From contig CAADRB010000019.1 of the NCBI GenBank assembly GCA_900708905.1, positions 1,523,161 through 1,587,160 of the forward strand: DNA of 64,000 nucleotides, written 5' to 3'. Positions 12,933-25,344 of the stretch are shown here, one piece after another (position 1 is the stretch's first letter; every line of letters starts with the position of its first letter). A program made the translations under genes and the position numbers. Source of the DNA: Hymenolepis diminuta (taxonomy: Eukaryota > Platyhelminthes > Cestoda > Cyclophyllidea > Hymenolepididae). The notes below the pieces were generated by a model. It saw nothing but the letters and a program-made list of their open reading frames with translations, had not been told where the DNA came from and did not search any database.

Positions 12933-15487
12933 GGAGAGAAGGGAGCACGAGTATACCAGTAGTCCCACGCAGCCAGTGTGTTGTTGGCCGCTTATTAGGG
13001 CCTCTCGATATTATCCGCAGATCCTCGGATTCTGGAAAGGTCTTCTTCCACGAATGGAGTAGGCACTCGTAATATAGGGTAAAATATGATTAGGTGGTTG
13101 AATATTACGGCCAATCTGATTGGCTGGTGAGATCGTAAGCATAAGCCGCACTATTTCATCATGGCGGACCCACACATGCCACATATGCGCTTAATGACAA
13201 ACAAACTTGCGACAGTTTTGTACGACATCAGATGTCACAGGTTCGAGACCTCTCAGTTCAGTCCTATGATCGGAATGACCATTGCTTAATTGTCAGTAAT
13301 ACCTATTAAAAGAATCAGCGCAATTATCTTTCCTTTATCAGGGTCAAATTCAATCAAATCAGTGGCAAAGCTATTTATGGATATCCGCATATCGTTTTAT
13401 TGAAATAGTGGCTTAAGGCCCACTTCCTAGGCGGTGTAGGAAATAATTACTACAGATTGCTAAGAATTTGATCAACTGGAGTTTAAATGGCTGTGCGTTG
13501 TCTATGCTCCTACATTGATTCTAGCCATAAGTCGAGCGAATTTTATCACTCATATTTAAGCGTAATATGTAGAAATGTAAAAAATAAATAATTTCTAGGC
13601 TCTTCTTGGTAAGTTTCATCCAAAAATAATCTTGAAAAGAGGGCCATTTTCATTGAGAAAATCAAGGAGATTAATCTTTTCTATTATTAAATGTTCACAA
13701 ATGGAGTTCGAACTTATATTATCGGATAAAATAGGTGCACAAATCATCACTAAAATATATCATGTTACAAAGTATTTGAACCTATAGGGAGAGGTATTGC
13801 ATCATGTTGCTAGGTCCAATAAGCTTGCAGAAATTGGTAGTATGTTATTGAAGACCCTGTGAACCGATAGTTTCAGGTGGCTTCTCTCATTCGGTTAACT
13901 TTAAAAGTACTCCCAACACTTAGATTGTTTAGACGTCGTTCTGATGCTTCTGATTTATGATCTGAATTTATCCCGAAATTTATCAGGTTTGACGAAAGTT
14001 ACACACACCGATGAAAATAGCCCATGGTACCCATAGTCATGCGCAGTTATGCGATGTTTTCAAGCATACTGAAAGTAAACCGTCATTTAAATAGAATTAC
14101 GAAATAAAATTCCGTTTTTTTTAAATATTAAGTTGTGGAAATTATGTCCCAGTTATTTCTTCAAAATGATCGATAACCACATGACAACCAACAAATAGTT
14201 TGTTGATTAGAGCCATACTGTCCTTTTTAAAAATCATTTGAACATGATAGGTGTGTCACTTTTTGTCTAAAAGCATCTTACTTTCACCGACTTGTGTTGT
14301 GCCATAATAAGCGCTTACAAATTCTCACAAGATTTGATTTATGAAGAACTGCTCAGTGATTTCATAAATTAAATCTTATGAAAGACAAAGGAATAGTTAA
14401 ACTTTTATTTATTGGTACGTCATCAGCAGTCCTTGACAGATTGAAAATGCACGAATCTATATCCGAGAGGGTGGAGAAGTGGGATGTTTAGCTTGGAAGA
14501 AAGCTGGTCGTTTACCGTCTCTGCATTGAGATGAAAATTATAGAGAATTCAAGGGCATTAATGATTGTCTAAACATCGGTTTTTACTATCAGACATTCCA
14601 TAAATTATATTTAAAGTAGCTCTGTAACTTCGAAAGCGGGAGTGGCATCATCACCCAACCTTTCTTATACTCTGAAATGATTTCGAACAGATTTTTGAAA
14701 TGCTAGACCATTAAGATACAAATGACTACAAACCTTGGTCATGAAAACCGATATCTAATTCATTCGTCATTCAATCACCTTCAATGCTTAGTTTTATTCG
14801 AAGAGAATGCTCTCAAAGTATCTCAAGGCATGAAGGTTTCAATGACAATCGTGACTAGACCTTTATAAACATCTTGGTTTCAAGGCAGTAATCTTCAGAT
14901 TTCATTTTCACCTCCCCCTCAATGAATGCGTTCTTGAAAGCTATATACCCTCCTGCCGAAATCGTATCTTTGATGCAATCTTTTGATAACATGGACAAAA
15001 TAAATTATTCTTTTCCTCAAGGGGATTACCAATATGAGGTAAGGAACCTCCTCAAAATTTAAGAACCGGGTCAATCTTTTAGATTTCTAAATGTTAAAAA
15101 ATAGCGAATGGAAGTACAAGGTCAAAAACAATATTTAAGAAAAGGATCTTATGATTGGGAATAAGTTAGCAATTTTTTGACCGAGAAACTAACACATAGT
15201 CTTGTTCTATAACAACTACCAGATATTAAGGTTACTTATTCTATTCAATGGATGAACTGAACATATATGAACTCACTTTGCCTTAGAGCCTACTCTGCAT
15301 TCAATATGCACTTATTTAGGACAAGAATTAGATCTTTTACAAGCCAGAAGTACTATTTGTTTGCCAAGAAGGTCAGAAGTACATTTGTTATTCAATAAAT
15401 TTGCTCGATTTAGCAGAAAAGTGATTGAGAGGAATTTGGAAGGATGAATTTTGCGTCCTTTCTCTTATTTACATTCTACATGGCAAA
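12933..15487. other. Gene-free stretch with a tRNA-like B box
   Basis: No coding region recognised. At 13240-13250 the sequence GGTTCGAGACC matches the RNA polymerase III B-box consensus exactly, but no clover-leaf or clear A box could be built around it, so it is more likely a tRNA-derived repeat relic than a tRNA gene. Confidence 0.45.
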
Positions 15488-15816
15488 GTTGTTCATCTTG
15501 AACATTGTTATCCTAACGAGGAAGACACATTTCTGTGGAGGTTTGTTCCACTTTTTAGAGCTCCAGATGTATCCACCTCGAGTGCCCCATGAATTTCTAA
15601 GAAAGATCTTCCCCAATTCGTGGACTGTGTTAACCTTCTGAGTCCGCATGTGGTCTGATTTGGTGAAAATCTCGATTTAGTCAACTTAGGAGCTGCTGAG
15701 TAGGCCGCCTCGTCAGCTGGTTTGGCCTTGAAAGCAGCTAAACGTGGAATTCCTGTTGAGGAAATCAATCTGGAAGCAACTCCTGCAGCCAGTGCTGTTC
15801 CGTATCATTATTTCGC
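15488..15816 (+). pseudogene. SIRT5: Sirtuin-5-like deacylase pseudogene fragment
   Basis: Read in one continuous plus-strand frame, this stretch matches the catalytic-core C-terminal half of SIRT5-type NAD-dependent protein deacylases. It contains a LLSPHVV-x-FGENLD block, corresponding to the family's PHVVWFGE motif, and further on KAAKRGIPVEEINLEATPA, corresponding to the stretch after the NAD-binding loop. The tryptophan of the motif is a TGA stop. Two further in-frame stops (TGA near 15590 and TAG near 15694) are present. The segment that should carry the GTSS NAD-contact loop is largely missing between the two blocks. No intron interrupts it. It is either a processed copy or an old exon relic. 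A spliced functional gene is unlikely, given three stops in 110 codons. Confidence 0.6.
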
Positions 15817-15890
15817 TTTTAGCAACAGACTTATCAATAGAATTATAATTTTTAAATCCATTGAAGAAACCTGCCTACATATATAACACA

Positions 15891-15938
15891 GTGGTTAGCT
15901 TGCTCAGCGACAAAGTCGGAAGTTACAGGTTCGATGAT
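15891..15938 (+). repeat. tRNA-derived repeat relic
   Basis: A box-like GTGGTTAGCTTGCT at 15891-15904 is followed after normal tRNA spacing by B box-like GGTTCGATGA at 15928-15937. No acceptor stem pairs, so it looks like a SINE-type relic rather than a tRNA gene. It lies 75 bases past the sirtuin-like pseudogene. Confidence 0.35.
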
Positions 15939-17953
15939 CACTTGTACACTCGTAATAAGTAGATTTATCAACTGCATTGTTTAAGTCTGATTAAAAGAGG
16001 GTTGACTGAGTTAGAATTTCTCACCAGGTGGGCTCAGTGATACTATTTCTCTAACCAAGATGAGTGTTGGGAAACGGTTTCCTAAATTGGCTTAAGAGTT
16101 ATAAGTGCATATAGTCTGAAGAATAAACTATAAATACTTTCGAAGTTCATTAGGCGAAGTGTTCACAACACGTCTTGAGCAAATGAGAGATATCCTGGAG
16201 CAGTTCTGTGGAGAAACCCGCATTCTGCTACCTATCTTAGTGACAGGAATCAATCAGTACGATGAGCCATCCACATCACCGGATCGGTTTCGTGTCCTCG
16301 AACATGGCAGGCTTGTAAATTGAAGGAAAATGGTAGAATAAATTTTGTAAACCTATTCAGAACTTATCAAGAATCTGGTGAAATTATCCAAAAGCCTCTC
16401 TGTTTATAAGAATAAAGTAGGTTATTCCATGAATTTACTGCTCATTTTGGAGTTTAAAATTCTTACAATCAACCTCTACGCCAAAGATATACATATTCAC
16501 TTAGATTAATTATCTTTTGCATTCAGCACGCGGCTAAGTGTACTGAGAAAACTCGCAAATCCAAATCAGTGAACCTCTTCGTCCATGGCTTGGCGATTAG
16601 ACTGATGGCTGGTCACATTTAAATAAATCATAATCATAGTTTAATAGGCCTGTATGCAAATACTAACTACGCTTTGTTTCGCCAACTGGTGTTGGACTTG
16701 TATAATTTAAAAATTATGCTCGATATGGGTACCATGCGAATCATCTGAATATCACCCGTAACAAATTTGAAACCAGTCTCCAGGTTCCTACACATGAAGC
16801 TTTCACCATGACTTCAACACTTCTATAGTATCCCAATGTCTACTCATTTGATTAACTCCCATAGAGATACGGTAATCTGGGTATGTTGACTTCCTCTGTT
16901 GTCTAGTGTACCCCGTTTGCCTAACCAAACAATTATAATTAACGCTATTACGAGCTTTAGTCAAGAGAGACTGTCTCTAAGTCTTTATGAGTAGCTAAAA
17001 ATAATAATTTGAGAAATCTGAGTGCGAGGAAGTGTAACCAAGACTCATTACACAAAACGGCTTTTAGAAAAGATGAAGATGGGTCCAAAATTGTTGGAGC
17101 AGAATATTATTATCCAGGAAACATTTAAATTCGAAACTAATTCTGACATTCCTCTCTTAAACAACCATTTCATTAATAACTATTGAGCTTATTATGTGCG
17201 CAGGTGAATATCCAACTTGGTATTTGTACACGCTGATTGCTAGAGTACCCACGCCCCTCAATGATACACACTAAAGACAAGCATATCATCTACTGTCAAA
17301 AGTGCCCTGATGTTTCGCAACGGTCAAATAAATATGACATGTTCTTTTTTGTTTAACAATGCATGATTAAAGTTGAATTACCTTCCATACAGTTCAATGG
17401 TAGTCATTAAGATATCTTACCTCAAATACACTTCCATATAATTAAGTCTTAGTTAATACCTAGGCCTCCCATTTCGTTTTTAGATTCCACTTTGAAGGCC
17501 AAGCAGGTGCAATCCTACCTTAACTCGTCAAAGATCTCACTCTCAAATGAGGACTTTCCATTCGCAAACTCCGATACATTTTTATCAAATTTTACTTGGT
17601 AAAACAAATAAAGCAAACTTCATCCACAATAATGCACCTTCTTTTTTTGTGAATCACAGGGAAGAGATTTTCCGATTACAAAGAACTTCTGATAGATCCC
17701 ATTTGAGGGGATAGGGTTAGATGCCAGCGGGCCATTGAATTCACCACTCTCACTTGTAGTCTTTCGGGTCCACTAGTGTCAATAACTATACAAGGAAGGG
17801 GAGGGGGAGTTTACAATGGGGAAGAGAGTTGATGCATAAACACAACCTTAGGATGTAAAGTAGAAGAGGAAATGCCATGAATATAAGGTGGAGAATGGGA
17901 GAACAAATATAAAATTTAGAAGAGGGGAGGGGAGGGAATAGATCTACCGAGAA
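15939..17953. other. XPOT 3' flank, no gene seen
   Basis: No coding sequence recognised. The end of this interval is the XPOT 3' untranslated region on the minus strand. A G-rich run at 17798-17821 (three runs of four or five G) and another near 17925-17937 lie just past the XPOT stop and are C-rich in the transcript. No canonical AATAAA was found on the minus strand in the 600 bases past the stop. Confidence 0.4.
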
Positions 17954-20900
17954 TCATCGGAATGATGAGTAGAAGTTCTGTAAAAAAATTTGTTAGAGAA
18001 AGCGTTAAAGTCAGCTATGATAGATTCTAAATACAAAAGAAAACAAACCTGAACAAAAACTTGAAAATCTTTAAGACCTAGAGTGCTCAGCTTTTCTATG
18101 TACAGCTCAATTATGTTCTGAGTGAGGTTCTGCTGAGGCAAGAAGGTGTGTAGGAGAAACCGCTGAAAGACTTCACCCTGCAAGATGAAAATAACAGCAA
18201 ATACAACAGTCCATTCATACTAGAGAAAAGAACATAAAATCTATAAGGTAAAGCGATTACACCTAAGTTAAAGTTTGTAATGAATGAAGATATTGAATAG
18301 GAGACCGATATTTATCGATTACAGGAGATAGCTAGAGTGACAGGTAATTGTTAATCCGGTTTGAAGAGCTAGATATGCAATGTTATAAGTGTGAGGCATC
18401 CAACAAAAGTTGCTAACCCCGGCTACTAAGAGACTGAATCTCCATAATAGGATTCAAGAGATGCGAATATCAAACAATCGACCTTCATGTGCAGATAACC
18501 AGTTCAACGTGACCAACATACTTTGCATTCTCTAATTAGTCGATATTTTGGAGTAACCACGAAATCATTCCCGTAACGTCGAACCTGTGCAAAGGTATTT
18601 TGACTTAATTTAAAATGTGAATGACTTGTGATCCATTCTGAAATAATGATGTAGTTATTTGAAGAACAGTAATTATGAGGCATTTAGCATATTAAAAGCA
18701 TTCATCGTGCATAAATAACAAAAGCCACGACATAATGCCTTGACGTATGATATTTCGCTAACTTAACCACGACAAATTCAGGCTTATCACATGATGACAC
18801 ACTAGGACTCTCCGGCAATTGAGAGTACATGTAGCATTAAAGTTATCAAAAGAATAATTAATATCAATAAGACGTTCTTATGCTACGACAAAATTACGCC
18901 ATCCATTCCTTTACATCAATAAGACCAGATGTCACCTTCTATCCAGCATTAAATGGTATTAATGGAGAAAGTATGCATGAAAGAAAATAAGTGACTGGTC
19001 GAAGAACTAGTACCTTTGAGGCTTCACAGTTACCCAATAGATTTGAATTAAAGAAGCCAACCTTTTTAGAACCTGATGAGATTTTGAATCCTATCTTAAA
19101 CTCATAACACAAAAGATGCCCTAGAACCTCTTCCTTTGATTATGAGCTGCCAAAACAATGTGAAATAGACCACTAGAAACAAACCCCATTAGTATCTTCT
19201 GAGTAAACGTAGCAAACCTCTCTTCCGATTTCCAACTGCAGGTACATTGAGGTCAGTAATTTAGCGGCTCCGAGTTTATTCACCCCGGGATTTACATTCA
19301 GTAGCTTAATATTTTGAACATCCATTAGCAGTATGAAGCACTAATCGTGTACGACGGCAATGCTTTATGGGTCCTACACACAATGCTTTGAAAGCTATGT
19401 ATTTATTTTGAAATTAAATCTGAAAGTGAGTGCTAAACTGTCGAATCGAAAATTCGGTCAGATTAGAATAAAAAAATTGAAATCAACATGTCAGCTCACT
19501 CTAGCTGCATTGATAGCAAAGATACAGCTAGTCGCCTCATGCAGCGTTTGCGAGAATTGTGGATCTGTAAGAATAAATTCCGGTCGAGCAGGCGAAAGGA
19601 ATGCCAGAGGTAGGAGATGTGGTAACAAGAACCCTTCATAGAAGGCATCCTCAGACTTAGCAAACCGTTGAATACAGGTGAGGAAGAAGGTGAAACCATA
19701 CTTCATTCCTACTGCATCTGCTGACTGCAAACAGTCCCCAGTAAGGCCTGCTAGATTGATAAGAATCTAAAATGGAGAAGTCAAGAATAGAGACATTTGA
19801 TAAGATTCAGGAACGATTGAATGGAATGACTTCAACATACATTACCAGCATCCGGACCTAGTGCCACAAGAATATCTTGAGATAGAACCTGACCAACAGT
19901 CTGGAGGAGTTGAAGAAGACTTCGACGCAAATCAATACGTTCTCTCATAGCAACCATCTGGGAGGGATCAAGGGGTTCAGTCAGCGCGCTCATTGTACCC
20001 GCAATAAGGGGTGGAAGACATTCAGAGAGGGCTTGGAGACAGCGGTTCTATACAAGAGTAACATGTGATAAAAAAACGTGTACATAAACAAATAAATCAC
20101 ATCAAGTAGTATACTCACTTTATACCGAAGCACTAGTTGACTGAATAGGGGGATATGTTCTTTCAGTTCCTTCCATCGAATATCCTGGTCTTCTATGGTT
20201 ACAGAGGAGTCGTTGGGAACGGTGATAGCAACTAGATAGGGAGTAGCTGTAACAATAGCTCGTAGAAGGAGGTCTGAAGCGGGATGGCCAACATCAGCGT
20301 CACCATTAGGCACACTACCAGATGGTTTAATTAAGACATTGCAATCGGGTCCAACGTAGCCAACCAAACGATGGATGTAAGCTCGAACCCCGACACAAAC
20401 GAACCCTCGACCTGGAGTACCTGGAAGTGGTGGTAAGAGAGCCAGATTGCTCACCAAAACGTTGAGAATTTCCATGAGAATCTGGACGTATTGGGGTTCG
20501 GGATTGGCCGGTGATGGCAATACACGTGTAGTTCGCCTGTAAAATGGGCCAAAATATGTGAAAGGCTCAATGTTTTAAAGAAGGGTAGCTGAATTAAGAA
20601 AACTCACGTTATGAGATCGGTAGCTTGTTTGATCATGGATCCCCGAGCTTCAGCAATTTCTGGATTCTTCTCTGCAGCTAGCAGGCGCATCATTTCAGGG
20701 AACTGGATGAGAGCAGGTTGAAGGAGGAAGGCAAAGAGCCGGGCGGATTCAGGAACACCACCTCCGTCATTCGTGGCCGCCCGAGCCATTATCAAAGTTG
20801 CACAGGCCTCATAGAGGAAACTCTGTTCAGCAACTGAGAAAAGACGTCGAGGGGCGTCTGTTAAGAAAAAAATACAATTGACAGATATAGAACATTCAGC

Positions 20901-23900
20901 AACCTCAAACAGCTATCCAATTAACTTAAATAATCAGAAGCCCATTAAAGAAAACGATTTCCGACACAGTGGATAGAGTAGCATCTTTGATGAGAAACTC
21001 AAATTGTGTCATTCCCTTTATCAGCCAGACTCAGCCAGTTCAGTTGACCAATACGCTTATTGAATACGGACAACGGGAATCGAATCCGTTTACCTCGAAC
21101 TTCATAGAGGATGTTAACCGCCACGACATTGACACATATAACTTGTAAAGCCAGTAAAAACTTTATAAATCTCCGATCTCTTTTATAGATCCTCAGTTAA
21201 GCTGAATTCACAGAGTCAACTATTTATTAGAGTACATCCGTAATAGATCGATGAAAGAGTTTGTCTGGAAAACCCGACGACCAGGCCCTAAGATATACTA
21301 CACGTTTATACATCAAGGTACAAGTAAGAAGTAGATCGGTATCAATATAAAATAGTTTAGGACAGAGGTGTAAAGATCGGTACTCAGTAAGAACGATCAA
21401 CCAATAATTAATTAGAAACACAACTCGATATGTTCAAAGATGTTTGAGAACAAGATAAATAATGATAGAAAAACCTCTGACTATTAAATCATGAAAAAGG
21501 AAACGACAAATAAATTAAGTTTGCTACACGAAAATTGTAGGTAGACCTAAAATAATATCCCATGTACTAGCCATACATTTATGACAATAGATACATGTGC
21601 ATTAGCTTACTTTCATTAAGATTTGAAGAATTTCTGAAACCATTAATGGCCGATGAACCAGCAATTTCAGGAGTGGGGTCAATTGGAAGAAGGCTTTCAA
21701 GCTGTTGTAGAATTTGTTCAGTGTGCGGAACGAATGCTGATCTGAAAATGAATGAAAGCAAGCCATTGAGACTCAGCAAACACATCAGGTTACAAGTTGA
21801 TAACAAACCAATAATAAATTCATTCCGTTACTAGCGAAAGCAAGGCAATCTTGTCGGGTTAAGGACGGGTGCGAACGAACAGAAGTGCTAATTTAGAGGA
21901 CTACAACATCAATAACAGTGAGATTATAACGATAACAGTCTTATTGACTGAAGTATAGTATCCTGAGAACTGTTGGAGTACCATTTATAGAAAAATCTGA
22001 AAGAAATCAACTCTCAATAGCAAAACAAAGTATCTTTTCACTTTAAAAGATGGATGCTAAAGTAAATTTACTTTCAATACATAGACTGAATCAAAATAAG
22101 CTTGACACTCCCGAATAACTAATACAGTCATTTGTGAATCAGTGGTATAGCGAAAATAAGGGGTTGGAGCGAAACAGCACTTTAATATCAGAACTTGATT
22201 TATTACTAGGCACGCAAAGCGACTTAAATTCACAATGTTAACATCACGTGGTCAGCAAAACGAGTAAAAAATAAAGCACAAGCACTTACTTGTTATATTT
22301 GATAAAGCGACTGAATAGATAAGCACAGCGAGAACGAACTTGGATATTCGAATTGCGAAGTCCTCTTGAATCCAAGAAGGCTTCCTAAAGGACACATTAA
22401 GAAAGTAAGATATCCCACTTCTAGTGAAAAAAACCTAATGGGGATAATACTTACAAGAACACTCAAAAGGTACTTCGGTGAAGTAGAGAAGAACCTTTCA
22501 TATCGTCCAATTACTTCAAAGAAATTGAGCTGAATCGGGAAGAATGGGATAGAGGAGATGTTGCTAGCGCAAATCATTGACATAATCTCCCGCATTTTGG
22601 GGCCGTGTTCGAAGGAATCAGCAAAGTGTCCTTCCTTAGGAGCTTTGTATAATTCACCAACAACGAAGAAGAGATAGAGGGCAGACTCCAATCGACCCAA
22701 AGTCACTTCGTTAATGTCTTCAACATGGCAGTTGGATTGCGGAAGTTGGGAAAGAGTGTGCCGAAGAAGGGAGTAAATACCTTCCAATACCAATGCACTG
22801 TCCGCCCGCGCAATGCCCCGAATAAAAGCGATGAAAACTTTTCGATTGCTTTGAAATTCCTCAAGATCATCATCGGGATCATCTGTAGGATATTTGACCT
22901 TGTCGAAGAGCACAGTCAACAGCTGAGAGAGCTTAAAAACACGCTCCTCTGTCAGATTCAGCTGTTTGTCCACTCTGTTTGGACGTTGAACTTTTGCTGG
23001 CTTCTTTTCCTTCAGGAGATCCAAGTATTCTTCGACAAAAGTAGCCGTAGCTACGGCTATATCACCGTCATTATAAGCTATTAAATTAATCGCGATATCA
23101 AAAGATATCTCAATTTTTTCCACACAGCTCTGATGGGCAACTTGCCAAGTAGAGACATCTGTATTGGAGTTTAATGATGGATTTATTGCAGCCAAAGCCC
23201 TATAGTAAAAATCACAATAACCGATACGCAAAATTCAATGATTTAAATAGAATGTTAAGAGGCAACTAAAACGTACTCATAAGATTTAATAAGACTACTT
23301 CCAATCATTTGCATAAGTTTAGCGAATTCCAAAATCAATGCAATCGTCTCCTCTGAATCTTCGCGACCATTTACTTCATTAAGGCTTTGATTTGAAGAAG
23401 TATGCCGTAAAGCATTCGCGATAAATGGAACTTCGATGATTTTTTGAATCAGATCAGGCCACAGAGACATAATCAATGAAAGTTTATCAGGAAAATCAGG
23501 CATTCCTTTAGCAAAGAGTCTTTGCAGGGTGAAGCATACGCTCTTTAGAATAAAAGGATCAGTTAATTGAACATAGGTTCTAAGAATCACTAGGAATTTT
23601 TCATTGTAAATCAGATTTATATCGATCCACAGGACGTAACGTCCAATAACTCCAAGGCAAGTAGAAATCAGTACCGCTTCTCGGGGTTTGGTGACTTGCA
23701 AGTTTTCCTAAAGAAAAAAAGGGAAAAAAGATCATTTGAACAGAATAGTAAATGGTGAGTTTGTAAATGAGATTAACTGGTTAAATTACCAAAACCCTAG
23801 TAAGCACTTCAATGATAGCAGGTAAACACGATGCTCTCATAGCGTCCTTTACATCGGATGTTCTTTTGAACTGTTCTTCATCAAGATTTAGAGATCGGTC

Positions 23901-24540
23901 GAATGCGTTTGCGTCAAGTTCATTTAGAAGTTCTAAAAAGATGTCGAGGAGATTGAGCAGTACCAAATTTGTATCTGAAATAGGAGAACGCATTTGATAA
24001 ACTATGTGAAAATTAAATCAGAAACCATCAATTACCTCCACAATCCGTAAACAAACTAAGAATTTCGTCAAATATAGTTGGCCAATTTTGTGGATAATAT
24101 CTCATTACGGCTAAACCCACACATTGGGCGATCTTTTTCTTGAGAATGGTACAGCTGATAAGACCGCCAACGCTAGTGATATAGATCTTCACCCACTTTC
24201 TTAGAAAATCGGACATCTTTTCAACTTCATCGGAAGTAACAGCGCTAGCTGCTGGCCTAAATATTCAAAATAAAATTATACACCCAACTTACGTCTGCTT
24301 TAGGGTCTTTTCAAGACTACCACAACAAGCATAAAATGCTGCATTTCCTGTGAAATTGGTAATTTGTCCGTGAGTAGAAGCTCTTTCAAAATTAGAAATA
24401 ATGAAATTTGCACAATGTTCCCAGTTTCCATTTGAACTTAGTTGATTGATCATATCAATCACAGTTTTATTAGTAGCTCCGCCTGTTGATAAATCAACAT
24501 TTGCCAGCTCGATCAGGATGTCATTCATTTTATACAACAA
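17954..24540 (-). CDS. XPOT: Exportin-T (tRNA nuclear export receptor), 13 exons
   Basis: RanGTP-dependent karyopherin that carries mature tRNA from nucleus to cytoplasm. Exons in transcript order: 24540-24293, 24256-24036, 23974-23790, 23707-23277, 23199-22455, 22384-22290, 21741-21611, 20857-20608, 20536-20119, 20047-19841, 19766-19500, 18177-18049, 17977-17954. All junctions are GT-AG with matching phases, and the sum is 3351 bases, 1116 residues plus TGA. The exportin-1-like region (about residues 100-260) includes YYPQNWPTIFDEIL. Later XPOT hallmarks are CLGVIGRYVLWIDINLI (about 235-251), FFEVIGRYERFF (about 588-599) and VRSRCAYLFSRF (about 626-637). The last exon encodes only seven residues, but they restore the family's C-terminal pattern. 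The human protein is 962 residues; the extra length lies in linkers such as a Lys/Pro/Arg stretch in exon 5 and a Pro/Gly-rich loop in exon 9. A second in-frame Met four codons in is an alternative start. No break is seen. Confidence 0.95.
18178..19499 (-). other. XPOT intron 11 (1322 bp)
   Basis: The largest XPOT intron, with donor GTGAGC at 19499 and an acceptor ending TTGCAG at 18178. I see no nested gene, tRNA or recognisable transposon in it. Confidence 0.85.
20858..21610 (-). other. XPOT intron 7 (753 bp) with tRNA-like relic
   Basis: Donor GTAAGC at 21610 and acceptor TTAACAG ending at 20858. On the minus strand, 21087-21075 reads GGATTCGATTCCC, close to a polymerase III B box, next to a second GTTCGAGG. 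This suggests a worn tRNA-derived repeat inside the intron. Confidence 0.7.
21742..22289 (-). other. XPOT intron 6 (548 bp)
   Basis: Donor GTAAGT at 22289 and acceptor ATTTTCAG ending at 21742. AT-rich, with nothing recognisable inside. Confidence 0.8.
24257..24292 (-). other. XPOT intron 1, a 36-bp micro-intron
   Basis: It starts GTAAGT and ends TATTTAG, interrupting codon 83 after two bases. Removing it restores one frame from the N-terminal helix into the exportin domain. Left in, the frame stops at once (the codon after the junction is TAA). This is the shortest of the twelve XPOT introns. Confidence 0.9.
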
Positions 24541-25344
24541 TTTGGATAGTCACTATTGATCAAAACCACGCACCAGAGCCAGACAACGTAGTTCAAATAG
24601 TTTGAGTGATTGTTAAATTGACAAAACAAACTTGCGCATGGATATGTGAATTAAATAAAGCTTTATTTAAAGTGTGTTTTACAAAAGCCAAATTCCATTG
24701 TCTTTAAAAACATATTTTCTGGATAATTACATTTTTTGATGCTTTTTATGTAATAATATCTGACCTTTTTTAACTTCATTATCATATGTACAGTTGAATA
24801 CTGTCTAATGTGCTTATCATAAAATTTTGATGTATAGATTTTCCGTTATTTTTAGCTATTTTTGTTTATTTTTGAAAACTTATAAGAAAATTTTTTTCTA
24901 AATTCTGACTGGCGGTTCCTTGTTGTGAGGTAATTGGTTGGTAATTTAGCCTCGCCTATCTTGACTAATGCTGTAAATCGTTGCAATGACAAATTCAGAT
25001 CAGGTTTGTTATTTCATTTTCCTAACTTTTTATAAAATAGATTTATTATGGTTAAGTGTAAATTTTTCGAAATGACTGAAAATACGAAATAGTTAGTTTT
25101 AAACTAACTTTTTTATGTTTTCGATAAATTGTAATACATTTATTCTATTTTACGCCTAAGTGAGGTTTATTTAATGACATTACTTTTGGTCATTTTGTTG
25201 AAATTTTAAAATGAAATTGCTCTCCCTTTTGTAAGTGCCCATCGTAAAATTCTGCTGCCTCTTTGTTCTTTCTGGCTTGTATCTGAGGGCTGTTTGATAT
25301 CTAGATGGATGATTTATCTAAATTTCTCTGGTCTCATATTTCCT
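24541..25344. promoter_or_regulatory. XPOT upstream region
   Basis: Between the XPOT start codon and the stop of the coding-like exon at 25345-25564, both on the minus strand. It should hold the XPOT promoter and 5' leader and the 3' end of any upstream gene. Minus-strand AATAAA hexamers at 25167-25172 and 25139-25144 fit a polyadenylation signal for that upstream exon. No TATA box or other promoter element can be assigned with confidence. Confidence 0.35.

Noticed and set aside
19841..19845. Alternative XPOT exon 10 donor at GTAATG (19845)
   Set aside because: The GTATGT donor at 19840 is a better match and is the one that keeps the exportin frame into exon 11.
22725..23084. 119-codon plus-strand frame
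   Set aside because: Antisense shadow of XPOT exon 5, which has strong family similarity on the minus strand.
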